A DNA stretch of 64,000 bases from Desmonostoc muscorum LEGE 12446. Its GTDB lineage: Bacteria; Cyanobacteriota; Cyanobacteriia; Cyanobacteriales; Nostocaceae. This document shows positions 1 to 9,010 of the stretch, in pieces. The position numbers were made by a program, and so were the translations under genes. The stretch covers positions 3,162,001 to 3,226,000 of the forward strand of contig NZ_JADEXS020000001.1 of the NCBI RefSeq assembly GCF_015207005.2. The letters run 5' to 3'. Under the pieces are notes generated by a model. The model was given only the letters and a program-made list of their open reading frames with translations. It was not told the origin of the DNA and made no database searches. Each line of letters begins with the position of its first letter. The stretch's first letter is position 1.

Positions 1-691
1 CTACCACATTATTATTAATTACCTGAATTCCATGCTGCTTCATACCTTCTTGAATATCTGTGCGGATGTCCTCATCAAACCCCTTCAAAATCTTTTCGCC
101 TCTGATAATTTGCGTTACTTCAGAACCTAAACCGCGCATAATACAGGCGAATTCTGTGCCAATATAACCAGCGCCAATAATGGCAATGTGTTTTGGTTGT
201 TCTTTGAGATGAAAGATTTCGTTAGAGGTGATACCATATTCCATTCCTGGTAAATCTGGTTTCATAGGACGCCCACCAACAGCAATTAAAATTTTGTCTG
301 CTGTAATTTTGCGTCCATCAAGTTCTACTGTGTGAGGATCTACCAATGCGGCGCGACCGGGAATTAGTTCTACTCCGGCTTTTTCTAAAAAGCTGATATG
401 TACTTGCGACAGTCGGCGAACTTCTTTATCTATAGATGTAATGAAATGTTCCCAGTTCAATTCTGCATTACCCACTTTCCAGCCATAGCCTGCGGCGTCA
501 GTGAAGAGTGCAGGAAAGTGAGAGCCATAAACCATGAGTTTTTTAGGAACACAACCGCGAATGACACAAGTTCCGCCAACTAAATCATATTCGGCGATCG
601 CCACTTTTGCCCCGTAGCTAGCCGCACGCTTAGAAGCTGCCAAGCCTCCAGAACCCGCACCAATTACAAACAAGTCGTAATCAAAAGTCAT
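1..691 (-). CDS. gor: Glutathione reductase, 5' part (C-terminus lies outside window)
   Basis: Reading the minus strand from 691 gives about 230 residues of a pyridine-nucleotide disulfide oxidoreductase. The FAD-binding GAGSGG motif is at residues 11-16, the redox-active pair C42/C47 sits in TCVIRGCVPKK, and a second Rossmann motif IIGAGYIGTEFA near residue 171 is the NADPH site. The CVIRGCVPKK form is typical of glutathione reductase rather than dihydrolipoamide dehydrogenase. The enzyme would keep cytosolic glutathione reduced with NADPH. The gene runs off the left edge at base 1, so roughly half of the usual 450-residue protein, including the dimerisation domain, is not visible. Seen: motifs and open frame. 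Known: the family assignment. Confidence 0.93.
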   Translation of the reverse strand, partial: MTFDYDLFVIGAGSGGLAASKRAASYGAKVAIAEYDLVGGTCVIRGCVPKKLMVYGSHFPALFTDAAGYGWKVGNAELNWEHFITSIDKEVRRLSQVHISFLEKAGVELIPGRAALVDPHTVELDGRKITADKILIAVGGRPMKPDLPGMEYGITSNEIFHLKEQPKHIAIIGAGYIGTEFACIMRGLGSEVTQIIRGEKILKGFDEDIRTDIQEGMKQHGIQVINNNVV

Positions 692-996
692 AAATTTTTA
701 TATCTCTCTAGCAACAAGTTAGTTCCTGAGAACTTACACACAAAATGTCATTGAACTATATAAGGATATCCGCTATGCCCTGTGTAAGTCTTACCCTTGA
801 TTTAATCTAGCGTTAGCAGACGCTCTCTGGTCGTAGGGAATATTACTTTTTGCTTTGATAATTGTAGAGGCAGTACTTAATATTTATGATAGTTCTGCCT
901 CTGGTATCAGGTATAAATCTATGCTCCTATTGCGCTGGAGAAGCTAAATTTACAATATATTGTTGACTTCTGACAGTCCCAGCAAAGAAAGCAGGC
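692..996. other. Intergenic spacer, no gene seen
   Basis: The spacer lies between the start of gor and the end of the FecR-domain gene. It holds the promoter region of gor and a short GC-rich stretch near 810-840 of a kind seen elsewhere in the window between genes. No open frame or hairpin terminator stands out. Confidence 0.5.
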
Positions 997-2373
997 TCAG
1001 GTTGTCTCCGGACTAGTTCCGGGGTCTGTAGTTGGATTTCCCGTCCCACCACCTGTGTTGTCAGTTGGGTTTCCCGTCCCACCACCTGTGTTGTCAGTTG
1101 GATTTCCCGTCCCACCACCTGTGTTGTCAGTTGGATTTCCCGTCCCACCACCTGTGTTGTCAGTTGGGTTTCCCGTCCCACCACCTATGTTGTCAGTTGG
1201 GTTTCCCGTCCCACCACCTGTGTTGTCAGTTGGGGTTCCCGTCCCACCACCTATGTTGTCAGTTGGATTTCCCGTTCCACCACCTGTGTTGTCAGTTGGG
1301 GTTCCCGTTCCACCACCTGTGTTGTCAGTTGGGGTTCCCGTTCCACCACCTGTGTTGTCAGTTGGGGTTCCCGTTCCATTCCCAGGTGTTGGCTGGACTG
1401 AGGGATTTTGAGGTCTGGCTGTGGTTCCGCTGGAATCAACAGGAACGTTATTACTCTGAACATTGGTGTTATTATTACTCTCTGTAGTACCCCGAACAGT
1501 GTTTGTTAAGATTTGTCCTGTTTCCTCAAAGGAGTTTACTGGAGAGTCATCTGTTACGGTACTTCCTGAGGAATCATTTGTAACAGCGTCTTTGGTTGCA
1601 GAATTTGAAGGACTACTAGTTAACTCCAAGAAAGAAGGGTTTTCAACTACTCCCTGGCCTGTTACTGGGGACTGTGTTTGTAAGGCCGCAGCAGTTTCAG
1701 CTTGAACGCTGGCGATCGCTGGGTCAGGATTAGGTGTCATATTTTGCCTATTTAAATCCAGTCCCCGAACTAGATCGCTCGTTTCATAAAAATTTCTCAG
1801 ATCAAAATCGTATAAACCCTGAAATTTGCCTTTAACTATAACCATCAGCTGTCCTGCTTGCAGCACCTGGGTTTGAGAAGCTTCCTTGTTAGAAACTTCA
1901 ATGCCGCTATTTGTCAGGGCACCCACAATCGTGGTATCCGTTTGTTGATCGTACCGTACAAATAATGCTGAACCACGAATTGCCGCTGCTGCACTCGGCG
2001 TTTGTATACGTGTTTGTCCCCTTCCAGGTGGTATAAGTAGTAACGCAGTTCCGTTTGATAGTCTAAAGCTGCGAGTCTTGGGTAAAAATTGAAACATAGC
2101 CTGTTCCCCAACTCTTGCCAATGAGCCGTCGTTAAACCGCAAATCTGCTAGGGAAGCTCGACCAGTTGACAACCCATCCCCAGGAATCATTGCATCTGAT
2201 TTTTGTGCAGGACGTTTCTTAAGTTTGTTTCTGGGTATTAGTTGTACTAAGTTACGGAGATTCTGAATCTCGGCTCGTGTTAGAGGAGTGACGGCACTTA
2301 CCCGATCTGGCAAAGGTAAGACGACAATTCCCCATAAACTAATTACTAAAAGTGGTAAAGATTTATTAAACAT
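997..2373 (-). CDS. Secreted FecR-domain protein with 11-residue C-terminal repeats
   Basis: The 458-residue product begins with a signal peptide (hydrophobic residues 5-20, cleavage expected after about residue 27, VSA). Residues 63-180 match a FecR domain: GDGLSTGRASLADLRF, the SLARVGE segment and AAAIRGSALFVRYD are characteristic. A Ser/Thr/Asn-rich linker follows, then residues 337-446 are ten copies of GGGTG(N/T)PTDN(T/I), and the protein ends TDPGTSPETT. In classical systems FecR domains pass periplasmic signals to ECF sigma factors; stand-alone secreted forms like this are common in cyanobacteria and their role is not established. The tail looks like a flexible cell-surface linker. The divergent neighbour at 3569 encodes a predicted outer-membrane protein, which may act with it. 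Confidence 0.8.
   Translation of the reverse strand: MFNKSLPLLVISLWGIVVLPLPDRVSAVTPLTRAEIQNLRNLVQLIPRNKLKKRPAQKSDAMIPGDGLSTGRASLADLRFNDGSLARVGEQAMFQFLPKTRSFRLSNGTALLLIPPGRGQTRIQTPSAAAAIRGSALFVRYDQQTDTTIVGALTNSGIEVSNKEASQTQVLQAGQLMVIVKGKFQGLYDFDLRNFYETSDLVRGLDLNRQNMTPNPDPAIASVQAETAAALQTQSPVTGQGVVENPSFLELTSSPSNSATKDAVTNDSSGSTVTDDSPVNSFEETGQILTNTVRGTTESNNNTNVQSNNVPVDSSGTTARPQNPSVQPTPGNGTGTPTDNTGGGTGTPTDNTGGGTGTPTDNTGGGTGNPTDNIGGGTGTPTDNTGGGTGNPTDNIGGGTGNPTDNTGGGTGNPTDNTGGGTGNPTDNTGGGTGNPTDNTGGGTGNPTTDPGTSPETT
1034..1363 (-). repeat. Ten tandem 33-bp repeats inside the FecR-domain gene
   Basis: Ten head-to-tail 33-bp units code for the 11-residue motif GGGTGNPTDNT. Units differ at only a few positions (Asn/Thr and Thr/Ile exchanges, and TTTCCC versus TTCCC-type variants). 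Because the unit length is a multiple of three and lacks stops in several frames, long open frames also appear on the other strand; these are not genes. The array is a candidate for copy-number variation between strains. Confidence 0.95.
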
Positions 2374-3568
2374 ATAGAACTCCTATTTGATTTTTGAAAA
2401 AACTTCGTACAACTCCAAAAGGCTGATTTCCTATTCCCTACTCCCCAACGCCACTTGACTTAGCTAGCTGCTCATTTTGCGAACCAAAAAAACCGTACTG
2501 GCTCCTCCCTACCTATCGCGCTTGCGCTGCGCCCACCACGTAAATAAGTTCAAAAATCAAAGCGGAATGCCATAGTTTCATAACTTGTAAACTTCAACTA
2601 ATACCAAATACGCTGAATATTGAAGCTGCTGCTGATTGTTATACCGAGCTTTTTGATGTCAATATTATCTGCATTTGAGTCTAAACTTGATAGACAAAAT
2701 AAACAACTAATAAGTATGTATTTAGTTTGTTTAAGTTTTTAGTCTCACATTCCCGTTTTATGAAATGAAGTCTAGAGGAGGTTTCAAAACCGACGAACAA
2801 TATCAATAATTCAATAAACAATGGTTTAGAGGATATCTTTTCAAGTATTCAATATTTCAGTATCTTCCCGCCAACACATCTTCAAAAAGGGAAAAATATC
2901 TCAAACTAAACTTTGTAAACCCTGATTTTGGGGGATATACAGGTGTTGAATACGACAATCAACTTTCAGATATCGTCTTAGCAGATAATCCTTTATGATT
3001 TCCTCAGCCAACAAAAAGTTTTGGATGTCTGTTATGAGGTTAATTGCTAGTTGTATTTTACTGGCGTTCTTCTATTACTCTTATGAAAGTAGTACGATGA
3101 AGTCTCCAAAATTCTCTGCTAGACTTTCTTTGAGTTAAGAGAGTTTGTATTAGCATCAAATTTGCTGACCATTACTGTAAATACTACAGTAGATGATTTG
3201 TACAAACTATAAGTTTCAAGGTGATAGAAGAGCGTTAAGTTACCTCAGCACAATGAAAATTAATTTTTTATAGGCATGATTCGTAATTTTTCATGGGCAA
3301 CAGTTTCAGTTATGTTTACATTTTGTAATGTTGCTTTGTTTATTCCTACCTATTTATTTAAGAATAATTAAGAGAACCTTGTATCAGGGCAGATAATTCT
3401 GGCAAAACAATGTGGTAAGGAATCCGAAAAAGAGTAAGTTCAGTTTGTAGATATCAGTATATACCTAAAAAGGTGAACTACATACACTCAATTGTATTTT
3501 TGGAGTCGGAATTTATGATCGAGCTTCTAGGTTTACATTCGCTAAACGCGCTCAACGCGATCTAACAG
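2374..3568. other. 1.2-kb AT-rich spacer between divergent genes, two doubtful tiny ORFs
   Basis: This long spacer should hold the promoters of both the FecR-domain gene and the outer-membrane gene. Two tiny plus-strand ORFs can be read: 2995-3138 (47 residues, with the hydrophobic core LIASCILLAFFYYSY) and 3276-3371 (31 residues, hydrophobic centre VSVMFTFCNVALFIPTYLF). Neither has a convincing ribosome-binding site. The first could be a remnant of a signal-peptide-bearing gene. A GC-rich repeat fragment lies near 2513-2540. Confidence 0.4.
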
Positions 3569-4867
3569 ATGCGACTCAAGAACTGTAAAAATTTGTTTTT
3601 TTGGATTTTTTTAGTCTCCAGTTGTAGAAGCTGGGGTTGCATCAGAGTAAATGCAACAGAATCTCCAAATCATGATTTGGCATCAAAAATTACATCTTTA
3701 ACAAGTACGCAGGTAAGCGTTCAGCCATGTCAGGAGTTCGAGCAACGAGCGATTAGCTCTTTGTGCAAGCAGTCCAGTGAATTGCAGAGTCTGGACTTCC
3801 CAATAAAGTTATATTTGGCACAACAAACACCAGAAATTACACAAGCAGAACCAACATCAGATCCAGAACCTGGGGATACTCAAAAACAAAATGACCCGCC
3901 ACAGCTAGAATCGCAGCCAAGTAATTTACCTACATCTCCTCCAGACTCAACAGAGCAACTGTTGAATCCACCTGAGATAAATCGTTCTCAAAGGTTAGAG
4001 AGGCTAAGAACCCTGCTGCAACAGCCAAAACAGCCGTCTGAGTATGAAAGCGATCGCGAATTGGGGTTACGCGTGCGGTTAAAGCCTCTAGAACAACAGC
4101 CACTCTTACCGCAACCTGTGTCTACATTTAAACCCGTCGGCTATCTACAAGGTCGTGTAGGTTACTTCCAAACGACCAACATTTTTTCCTCAAAAAATAA
4201 TCCAACAGAAGATGGTTTAATTATTTCTGGACTGACACTAGCTTCTGCCTATTTACCTGTAGGATCTAAAACTTATTTAAACGGTTCAATTGATGGCAAT
4301 ATCATTCGTTATCTAGATCAGTCGCAATACCATTACAACCAGATCAGATTTAATCTGGGTCTTTACCAACAGTTATCGCGGCGAATGTACGGAGAAATCA
4401 GTTTCAGCAATCAGCAGTTATTTTATGCCAACAACAGCGATCGCCCCAATAGCTTCAAAGCAGGCGATCGCTTTTTAAACGAAAATTCCCTGCAACTGTC
4501 TTTCGGACGGCGAGATCCCTTAACCTCAAGATTAATGCTAGATAGCTTCTACGAATTGAGCCTAAACTTTGCCGACCCCCAAAGTCGCAGTCGCATCATT
4601 AATTCTTTTTGGTTATCTCTAAACTACTACTTGCAAAAGCCTCTCCAAGTTGGTATTGACTACCAAGTGAACTTCTCTGACTTTACACAGCGCGATCGAG
4701 AAGACCAATTTCATCGGCTATTCGCCCACTTAAATTACCTAATATCCAGTTCCAGCAGCATGAATGTTCAGACTGGGGTAACTTTGGGTAGTTCAACCGC
4801 CGAAAACATAGATTTTGATGGCTGGTTCTTCAGTATTAATTATAATTTGCAATTAGGTCGGTTTTGA
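3569..4867 (+). CDS. Predicted outer-membrane beta-barrel protein
   Basis: The 432-residue protein has an N-terminal hydrophobic segment (residues 9-20, FFWIFLVSSC) that can serve as a signal peptide, a Pro/Gln/Glu-rich linker at about 85-140, and a C-terminal half of alternating polar and aromatic strands (VGYLQGRVGYFQTTN, YLNGSIDGNIIRYLD, SLQLSFGRRDPLTSR). It ends in LQLGRF; a terminal phenylalanine is the usual recognition signal for outer-membrane barrel assembly. I do not recognise a named family. Its divergent partner is the secreted FecR-domain protein, so a joint envelope function is plausible but inferred. The frame is intact and several HIP1 octamers lie in it. Confidence 0.6.
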   Translation: MRLKNCKNLFFWIFLVSSCRSWGCIRVNATESPNHDLASKITSLTSTQVSVQPCQEFEQRAISSLCKQSSELQSLDFPIKLYLAQQTPEITQAEPTSDPEPGDTQKQNDPPQLESQPSNLPTSPPDSTEQLLNPPEINRSQRLERLRTLLQQPKQPSEYESDRELGLRVRLKPLEQQPLLPQPVSTFKPVGYLQGRVGYFQTTNIFSSKNNPTEDGLIISGLTLASAYLPVGSKTYLNGSIDGNIIRYLDQSQYHYNQIRFNLGLYQQLSRRMYGEISFSNQQLFYANNSDRPNSFKAGDRFLNENSLQLSFGRRDPLTSRLMLDSFYELSLNFADPQSRSRIINSFWLSLNYYLQKPLQVGIDYQVNFSDFTQRDREDQFHRLFAHLNYLISSSSSMNVQTGVTLGSSTAENIDFDGWFFSINYNLQLGRF

Positions 4868-4951
4868 AAAAAGTGAGGAGAGTTAAGAGTTAAGAGTTAG
4901 GAGTGAGGAGTTAAGAATTAAAACTGCTAACTCCTGACTCCTAACTCCTAA
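4868..4951. repeat. Inverted repeat of GAGTTAAGAGTTAGGAGT-type units
   Basis: Between two convergent genes, runs of AGTTAAGAGTTAGGAGTGAGG are mirrored by CTAACTCCTGACTCCTAACT, giving a stem of about 30 bp. The same unit family recurs at 34.95-35.05 kb. It may serve as a two-way terminator. Confidence 0.75.
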
Positions 4952-5773
4952 CTATAAATAAGAAATCCAATCACTCCAGCTACCAGCATAAAGTTTACCT
5001 TTGCTGATGTCGGCTAATTCTAGAGAAAGTAAATTCACACAAGCGGTAACGCCAGAGCCACAATAAACTAAGATTTCTTCGGCTGTTTCTAGGTTCTCCC
5101 AGCGACGGCGTTGTTCTGTTTGGGGGAGTAGGTAACCTGAAGAATCTGTAACTTCTTGCCAAGGATAGTTAACCGCACCAGGAATATGTCCGGCAATTTT
5201 ATCAATTGGTTCTCGTTCACCTCGGTAGCGATCGCTTTCTCTGGAATCTACCAACACTACATCTGGTATATCTTTGCGGCTTTTCACTGCTGTAATATCT
5301 ACAACTTTTTCTGTTTGCACTTCAGGTACAAATGTCGCCATGCAGAGGGGAGGAATAACATCCGTAACAGGATACCCAGCTTTTTGCCATCCAGCAAAAC
5401 CTCCATCGAGTACAGCTACTCGTTCATGTCCTAGATAGCGCAACAGCCACCATAAACGAGATGCAAAAGCAAAGCGGGAATCATCATAAGCTACAACCAG
5501 AGTTTTTTGGTAATTGACCCCGATCGCTGCAAATTTGTTAGCGATATCATTAGGCTTAGGTAAAGGATGTCTCCCGCCATGCTTACCCACTGGACTAGAA
5601 AGATCCTGATTCAAATCTAAATAATATGACCCCAAAATATGACTTTTTTGATACTGTTGTTGTCCTAGTTGTGGTTCGGCCAGAGAAAAGCGACAATCTA
5701 CAATGACTATTTGGGGGTCTTCTAGATGTTCAAACAGCCAAACTGGGGAAACAACAAATTGGATATTGGTCAT
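4952..5773 (-). CDS. sseA: 3-Mercaptopyruvate/thiosulfate sulfurtransferase, two rhodanese domains
   Basis: The 273-residue product has two tandem rhodanese domains, the length normal for this family. The C-terminal domain carries the active loop CGSGVTAC with the persulfide-forming cysteine at residue 238; CGSG(V/I)TA is the form typical of 3-mercaptopyruvate sulfurtransferases. It would transfer sulfur from a thiol donor to cyanide or thiol acceptors in the cytosol. The open frame continues upstream to 5842, but that extension translates an intergenic repeat (GGGGCATGGGGCATT), so the start MTNIQFVV at 5773 was chosen. It is divergent from, and only 82 bp away from, the MnmC-like gene. Confidence 0.88.
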   Translation of the reverse strand: MTNIQFVVSPVWLFEHLEDPQIVIVDCRFSLAEPQLGQQQYQKSHILGSYYLDLNQDLSSPVGKHGGRHPLPKPNDIANKFAAIGVNYQKTLVVAYDDSRFAFASRLWWLLRYLGHERVAVLDGGFAGWQKAGYPVTDVIPPLCMATFVPEVQTEKVVDITAVKSRKDIPDVVLVDSRESDRYRGEREPIDKIAGHIPGAVNYPWQEVTDSSGYLLPQTEQRRRWENLETAEEILVYCGSGVTACVNLLSLELADISKGKLYAGSWSDWISYL

Positions 5774-5850
5774 AGAGCATGGGGTATGGGGCATGGGGCA
5801 TTGGTAATTTGCTAATGACCAATGACTAATGACTAATGACAAATTTATTT
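5774..5850. repeat. Short tandem repeats GGGGCAT / AATGACT
   Basis: The spacer between the divergent start codons consists of GGGGCATGGGGCATT and TAATGACCAATGACTAATGAC units. The same units occur near 30.83, 37.92, 39.1, 46.5 and 60.53 kb. They artificially lengthen the open frames on both sides. Confidence 0.85.
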
Positions 5851-5855
5851 ACAAA

Positions 5856-6818
5856 ATGCCAGACTTAGAAAATTTTACACCTAAGGTCACAGCAGATGGT
5901 TCCTTCACTTTTGTTTCTCAAGAGTTTGGTGAATCCTTTCACAGCCATTATGGTGCTAAGCAGGAAAGTTTTTTCAAGTTTGTGGAACCGACTCAACTGA
6001 CTACAGCAGCGCAAAAACCAGTTTTGCGGCTGTTGGATGTTTGTTATGGTTTGGGATATAACACTGCCGCTGCTTTGCAGACAATTTGGGCAGTGAATCC
6101 GAGTTGTAAGATTGAAATAATCGGTTTAGAACTGAATTCAGCAGTACCACAAGCTGCGATCGCTCATCATTTGTTTGACAATTGGAACTGCAATTACATT
6201 GAAATTTTGTCCCAGCTAGCTTTTGAGAATCAAGTGCAAACAGCTTCCTTGAAAGCGGAGCTATTGATTGGCGATGCTAGAAAGACCATCGCCCTGGTAG
6301 GTGAGTCGGATTTTTCGGCTGATGCAATTTTTCTCGATCCGTTTTCACCACCACAGTGTCCCCAATTATGGACTGTTGAATTTATTAAACAGCTGTCATT
6401 GTGTTTACATCAAGATGGTTTATTAGCCACCTATTCTTGTGCTGCTGCTGTACGCACAGCACTTTTGTCTGCTGGTTTGGCTATCGGTTCTACGCCACCT
6501 GTGGGCAGGCGATCGCCCGGTACTGTGGCAGCAAATATAAGAGGATGGGGAGCAGGGGAGCAGGGGAGCAGGGGAGAGAAATTTCCCCTCTGCGCTTCCT
6601 CTTCTCCTCTCTCACAAGCCGAGAAGGAACACTTACTAACTCGTGCTGCCATTCCCTACCGCGATTTTGAATTGAGCGATTCCAGTGAAGTTATACTCAG
6701 GCGGCGACAACAAGAGCAACAAGCTTCTTCCCTCGAACCTACCTCTGGTTGGCGCAAAAGGTGGCTATCGGCAACGCAAGGCAGGGATTTTTTTATCGGA
6801 ACTAGTGGTCTGTCTTGA
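5856..6818 (+). CDS. MnmC-like (DUF752) tRNA/SAM-dependent methyltransferase
   Basis: The 320-residue product has a class I SAM-binding motif LLDVCYGLGYNTAAAL at residues 59-74 and the diagnostic FLDPFSPPQCPQLW segment near residue 155, both hallmarks of the methyltransferase half of MnmC, which finishes mnm5s2U at the tRNA wobble base. The oxidase half of enterobacterial MnmC is absent, as in other cyanobacterial homologues. The start at 5856 (MPDLENFTP) was preferred over 5829, which reads from repeat DNA. Residues translated from about 6540-6603 (GWGAGEQGSRGEKF) are not family sequence but a repeat element inserted in frame between VAAN and the conserved AEKEHL region. Whether the enzyme still works is unknown. 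Confidence 0.75.
   Translation: MPDLENFTPKVTADGSFTFVSQEFGESFHSHYGAKQESFFKFVEPTQLTTAAQKPVLRLLDVCYGLGYNTAAALQTIWAVNPSCKIEIIGLELNSAVPQAAIAHHLFDNWNCNYIEILSQLAFENQVQTASLKAELLIGDARKTIALVGESDFSADAIFLDPFSPPQCPQLWTVEFIKQLSLCLHQDGLLATYSCAAAVRTALLSAGLAIGSTPPVGRRSPGTVAANIRGWGAGEQGSRGEKFPLCASSSPLSQAEKEHLLTRAAIPYRDFELSDSSEVILRRRQQEQQASSLEPTSGWRKRWLSATQGRDFFIGTSGLS
6540..6603 (+). repeat. Intergenic-type GGGGAGCA repeat inserted in frame in a CDS
   Basis: Three GGGGAGCA units followed by a GGGGAGAGAAATTTCCCCTC palindrome interrupt the MnmC-like gene without breaking the frame. The same GGGGAGCAGGGGAGCA family is intergenic at 27.35, 36.9 and 39.05 kb. Confidence 0.8.
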
Positions 6819-7422
6819 AAAGTGACGCTCCTACGTCGAAGAGAGCTGCCCTAACATATCTAAGGAAGCCTGATCTCTGACTTTTTGCTACGACGGGCTG
6901 TTGAGTGACCCAACTACAGCCTTTAGGGACTTCCAAATAAAATAAAAATTCTGATTTCGTTTTCTAATACTCAGGAAACGAGTTTTTTTGAGCCAAATAA
7001 TTTAAACTATAAAATAAGTAGCCAATATTACATGTTTGTTAACAGTATTTAACTACTGCTATAACTGAGTAAGTAAAAACGTATATACCTAATGATTACC
7101 ATTAATACTGCCAACTACAAACTGGAGATTTTGATACAAAGCTTGGAGTTACAGGCTTTTATGCCGCTATTACGTAAAAAAATCTCCGTAAAAAGCCTGA
7201 TTTAACATTTGTAGTAATTTATGATACTGGAATGAGAAGCAAAAAATTTGACAACAAGAGACTCTTTATTCGTAACATAAAAAATACATACGGTGAAAAA
7301 CCCAGATTGGCAGCTTGACATCATAATAATCCCTATGGAAACCGTAAATCAAATACAGTCGAATACTAAATTTGTTTTGAAATCTGACACTGTTAACTTG
7401 TGGAAATAATTGGAGCGCCTTT
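6819..7422. other. 600-bp spacer upstream of the HD-GYP regulator
   Basis: AT-rich spacer with no credible gene. An inverted repeat pairs GGAGATTTT near 7122 with AAAATCTCC near 7180 (about 50-bp loop) and spans a 37-codon ORF from 7091 that has no clear ribosome-binding site. Promoter elements for the downstream gene should lie between 7200 and 7420, but none could be fixed by eye. Confidence 0.4.
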
Positions 7423-8682
7423 GTGATTCAATGGGAATCCAACCATAGAGGCTTTACAGAAGAAATTGTTGATGGGTCAAACCCCCTAAGCGCAGTGAAA
7501 AGTATCGGTTCAAATCATGCCATAGGCTCGCAAAATCTAGAGGGTTATTCTTTAGGCTTATCTCAAGAAGACTTGATGCTTGAAGATAACCAAGCAGTGT
7601 CTTCTTGGATGAAAAGTGATGTTAATTCTAATCAAGACTCATTGGTCTCTAAAACACTACAAGCCAAAGGTTCTAAAGTGAATGGGTTTGATTTAGATCC
7701 ACCAAAGGTTTTAGTCGTTGACGACCATGCAGCCAGTCGTATGACTGCTGTTGCCCTTTTGGGGATGGAAGGATACGAAGTGATTGAGGCAGATAGTGGT
7801 TCGATTGTTGTGGGATTAGTAACCCAAAAACAGCCAGATTTGATTTTGCTGGATGTGATGATGCCGGGAATGGATGGATTTGAAGTCTGTCAATTGCTTA
7901 AACAAGATGAGCAAACCAGACTAATACCAGTAATTTTTATTACAGCATTAAATGATCGGCGATCGCGCATTCGAGGAATTGAAGTCGGCGGAGATGATTT
8001 TCTCACCAAACCTTTTGACCGTGTAGAACTGGCGGCGCGTGTCAAGTCATTGGTGCGGCAAAAGCGTCTCAACGAAGACTTAGATCATGCCGAACAAGTG
8101 CTGTTTTCCATTGCCATGTCCATTGAAAGCCGCGATCCCAATACAGGTGGTCATTGTGAACGACTAGTAAAACTGGGACAAGCTTTTGGTGAATACCTCA
8201 ATCTCTCACGCTATCAAATTCGAGATTTGATGTGGGGGGGTTATCTCCACGATATCGGCAAGGTGGGTATTCCTGATGCGGTGCTGCTGAAAAAAGGCCA
8301 ACTCACCCCCGAAGATTGGCAGATTATGCGGCAGCACGTTTTGATTGGAGAAAAAATTTGCCAGCCACTACGCAGTATGCGCGGTGTAATTCCCATTATT
8401 CGGCATCACCACGAACGCTGGGATGGTTCAGGCTACCCCGATCGACTTAAAGGGGATGATATCCCATATCTGGCGCAAATATTTCAGTTAATTGATATTT
8501 ACGATGCTCTAACTAGCGAACGACCTTACAAAGAAGCCCTGACCACGGAAGAAGCACTTTCAGTGATGCTAAAAGAAGCTGATTCTGGTTGGCGCAATCC
8601 TAAACTAGTGGAGCAGTTTACTGAGTTTATTTGCTTTTATCAGAAAAAACAGAAAGAGTGGGAAGTAGAGAATAGGGAATAA
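7423..8682 (+). CDS. Response regulator with HD-GYP phosphodiesterase domain
   Basis: The 419-residue protein starts at GTG 7423, which follows a GGAG-like site. Residues 1-90 are an unassigned polar extension. Residues 95-210 are a CheY receiver with D100/D101, phosphorylatable D144 (ILLDVMMPGMDG), T174 and K196. Residues 225-400 are an HD-GYP domain with all signature parts: HDIGK (276-280), HHHERWDGSGYP (328-339) and DIYDALTSERPYK. This class hydrolyses cyclic di-GMP, so phosphorylation of the receiver probably controls second-messenger breakdown. No sensor kinase gene is adjacent, so it is an orphan regulator here. Motifs are seen; substrate is inferred from the family. Confidence 0.9.
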   Translation: MIQWESNHRGFTEEIVDGSNPLSAVKSIGSNHAIGSQNLEGYSLGLSQEDLMLEDNQAVSSWMKSDVNSNQDSLVSKTLQAKGSKVNGFDLDPPKVLVVDDHAASRMTAVALLGMEGYEVIEADSGSIVVGLVTQKQPDLILLDVMMPGMDGFEVCQLLKQDEQTRLIPVIFITALNDRRSRIRGIEVGGDDFLTKPFDRVELAARVKSLVRQKRLNEDLDHAEQVLFSIAMSIESRDPNTGGHCERLVKLGQAFGEYLNLSRYQIRDLMWGGYLHDIGKVGIPDAVLLKKGQLTPEDWQIMRQHVLIGEKICQPLRSMRGVIPIIRHHHERWDGSGYPDRLKGDDIPYLAQIFQLIDIYDALTSERPYKEALTTEEALSVMLKEADSGWRNPKLVEQFTEFICFYQKKQKEWEVENRE

Positions 8683-9010
8683 TGATTTGTAGCTAGTATA
8701 TAAGTGAACTTCTTGTGACTACTGAATTCTGAGTTCTTACTCTTTTGCTCATTTCAGTCTTCTATGATTAGCTGGTATATTTGAGCCTACATCTTGAGAG
8801 GATGTTTGTAAAGTCTACTGTTGTATCAAGATCCCCCCGATCAAGCCTTTCCAATGGGAGAATAACCTTCTCAAAGTCCTCCTTTTTAAGGAGAGGGGGT
8901 AAATGCGTAGAGGCATCTAAAGTTTTGGATACTTCAGGCACTACTTTTAAAACATCCTCTGAAGTAGCAACAGCATTAATCTCAATTTTACTGATAGCTG
9001 ATAGCTAATT
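8683..9010. other. Spacer before glmU with a repeat-like CCTCCTTTTTAAGGAG segment
   Basis: A frame of 75 codons (8781-9008) can be read but its residue composition is not protein-like and it contains the near palindrome CTCCTTTTTAAGGAG (8879-8893), a common non-coding motif in Nostoc genomes. It probably carries the glmU promoter. Confidence 0.5.

Noticed and set aside
1032..1487. 151-codon plus-strand ORF over the FecR repeats
   Set aside because: It is the antisense reading of the 33-bp array; the residue repeats are artefacts and no ribosome-binding site exists.
8781..9008. 75-codon ORF upstream of glmU
   Set aside because: Composition is not protein-like and it covers a CTCCTTTTTAAGGAG non-coding motif.
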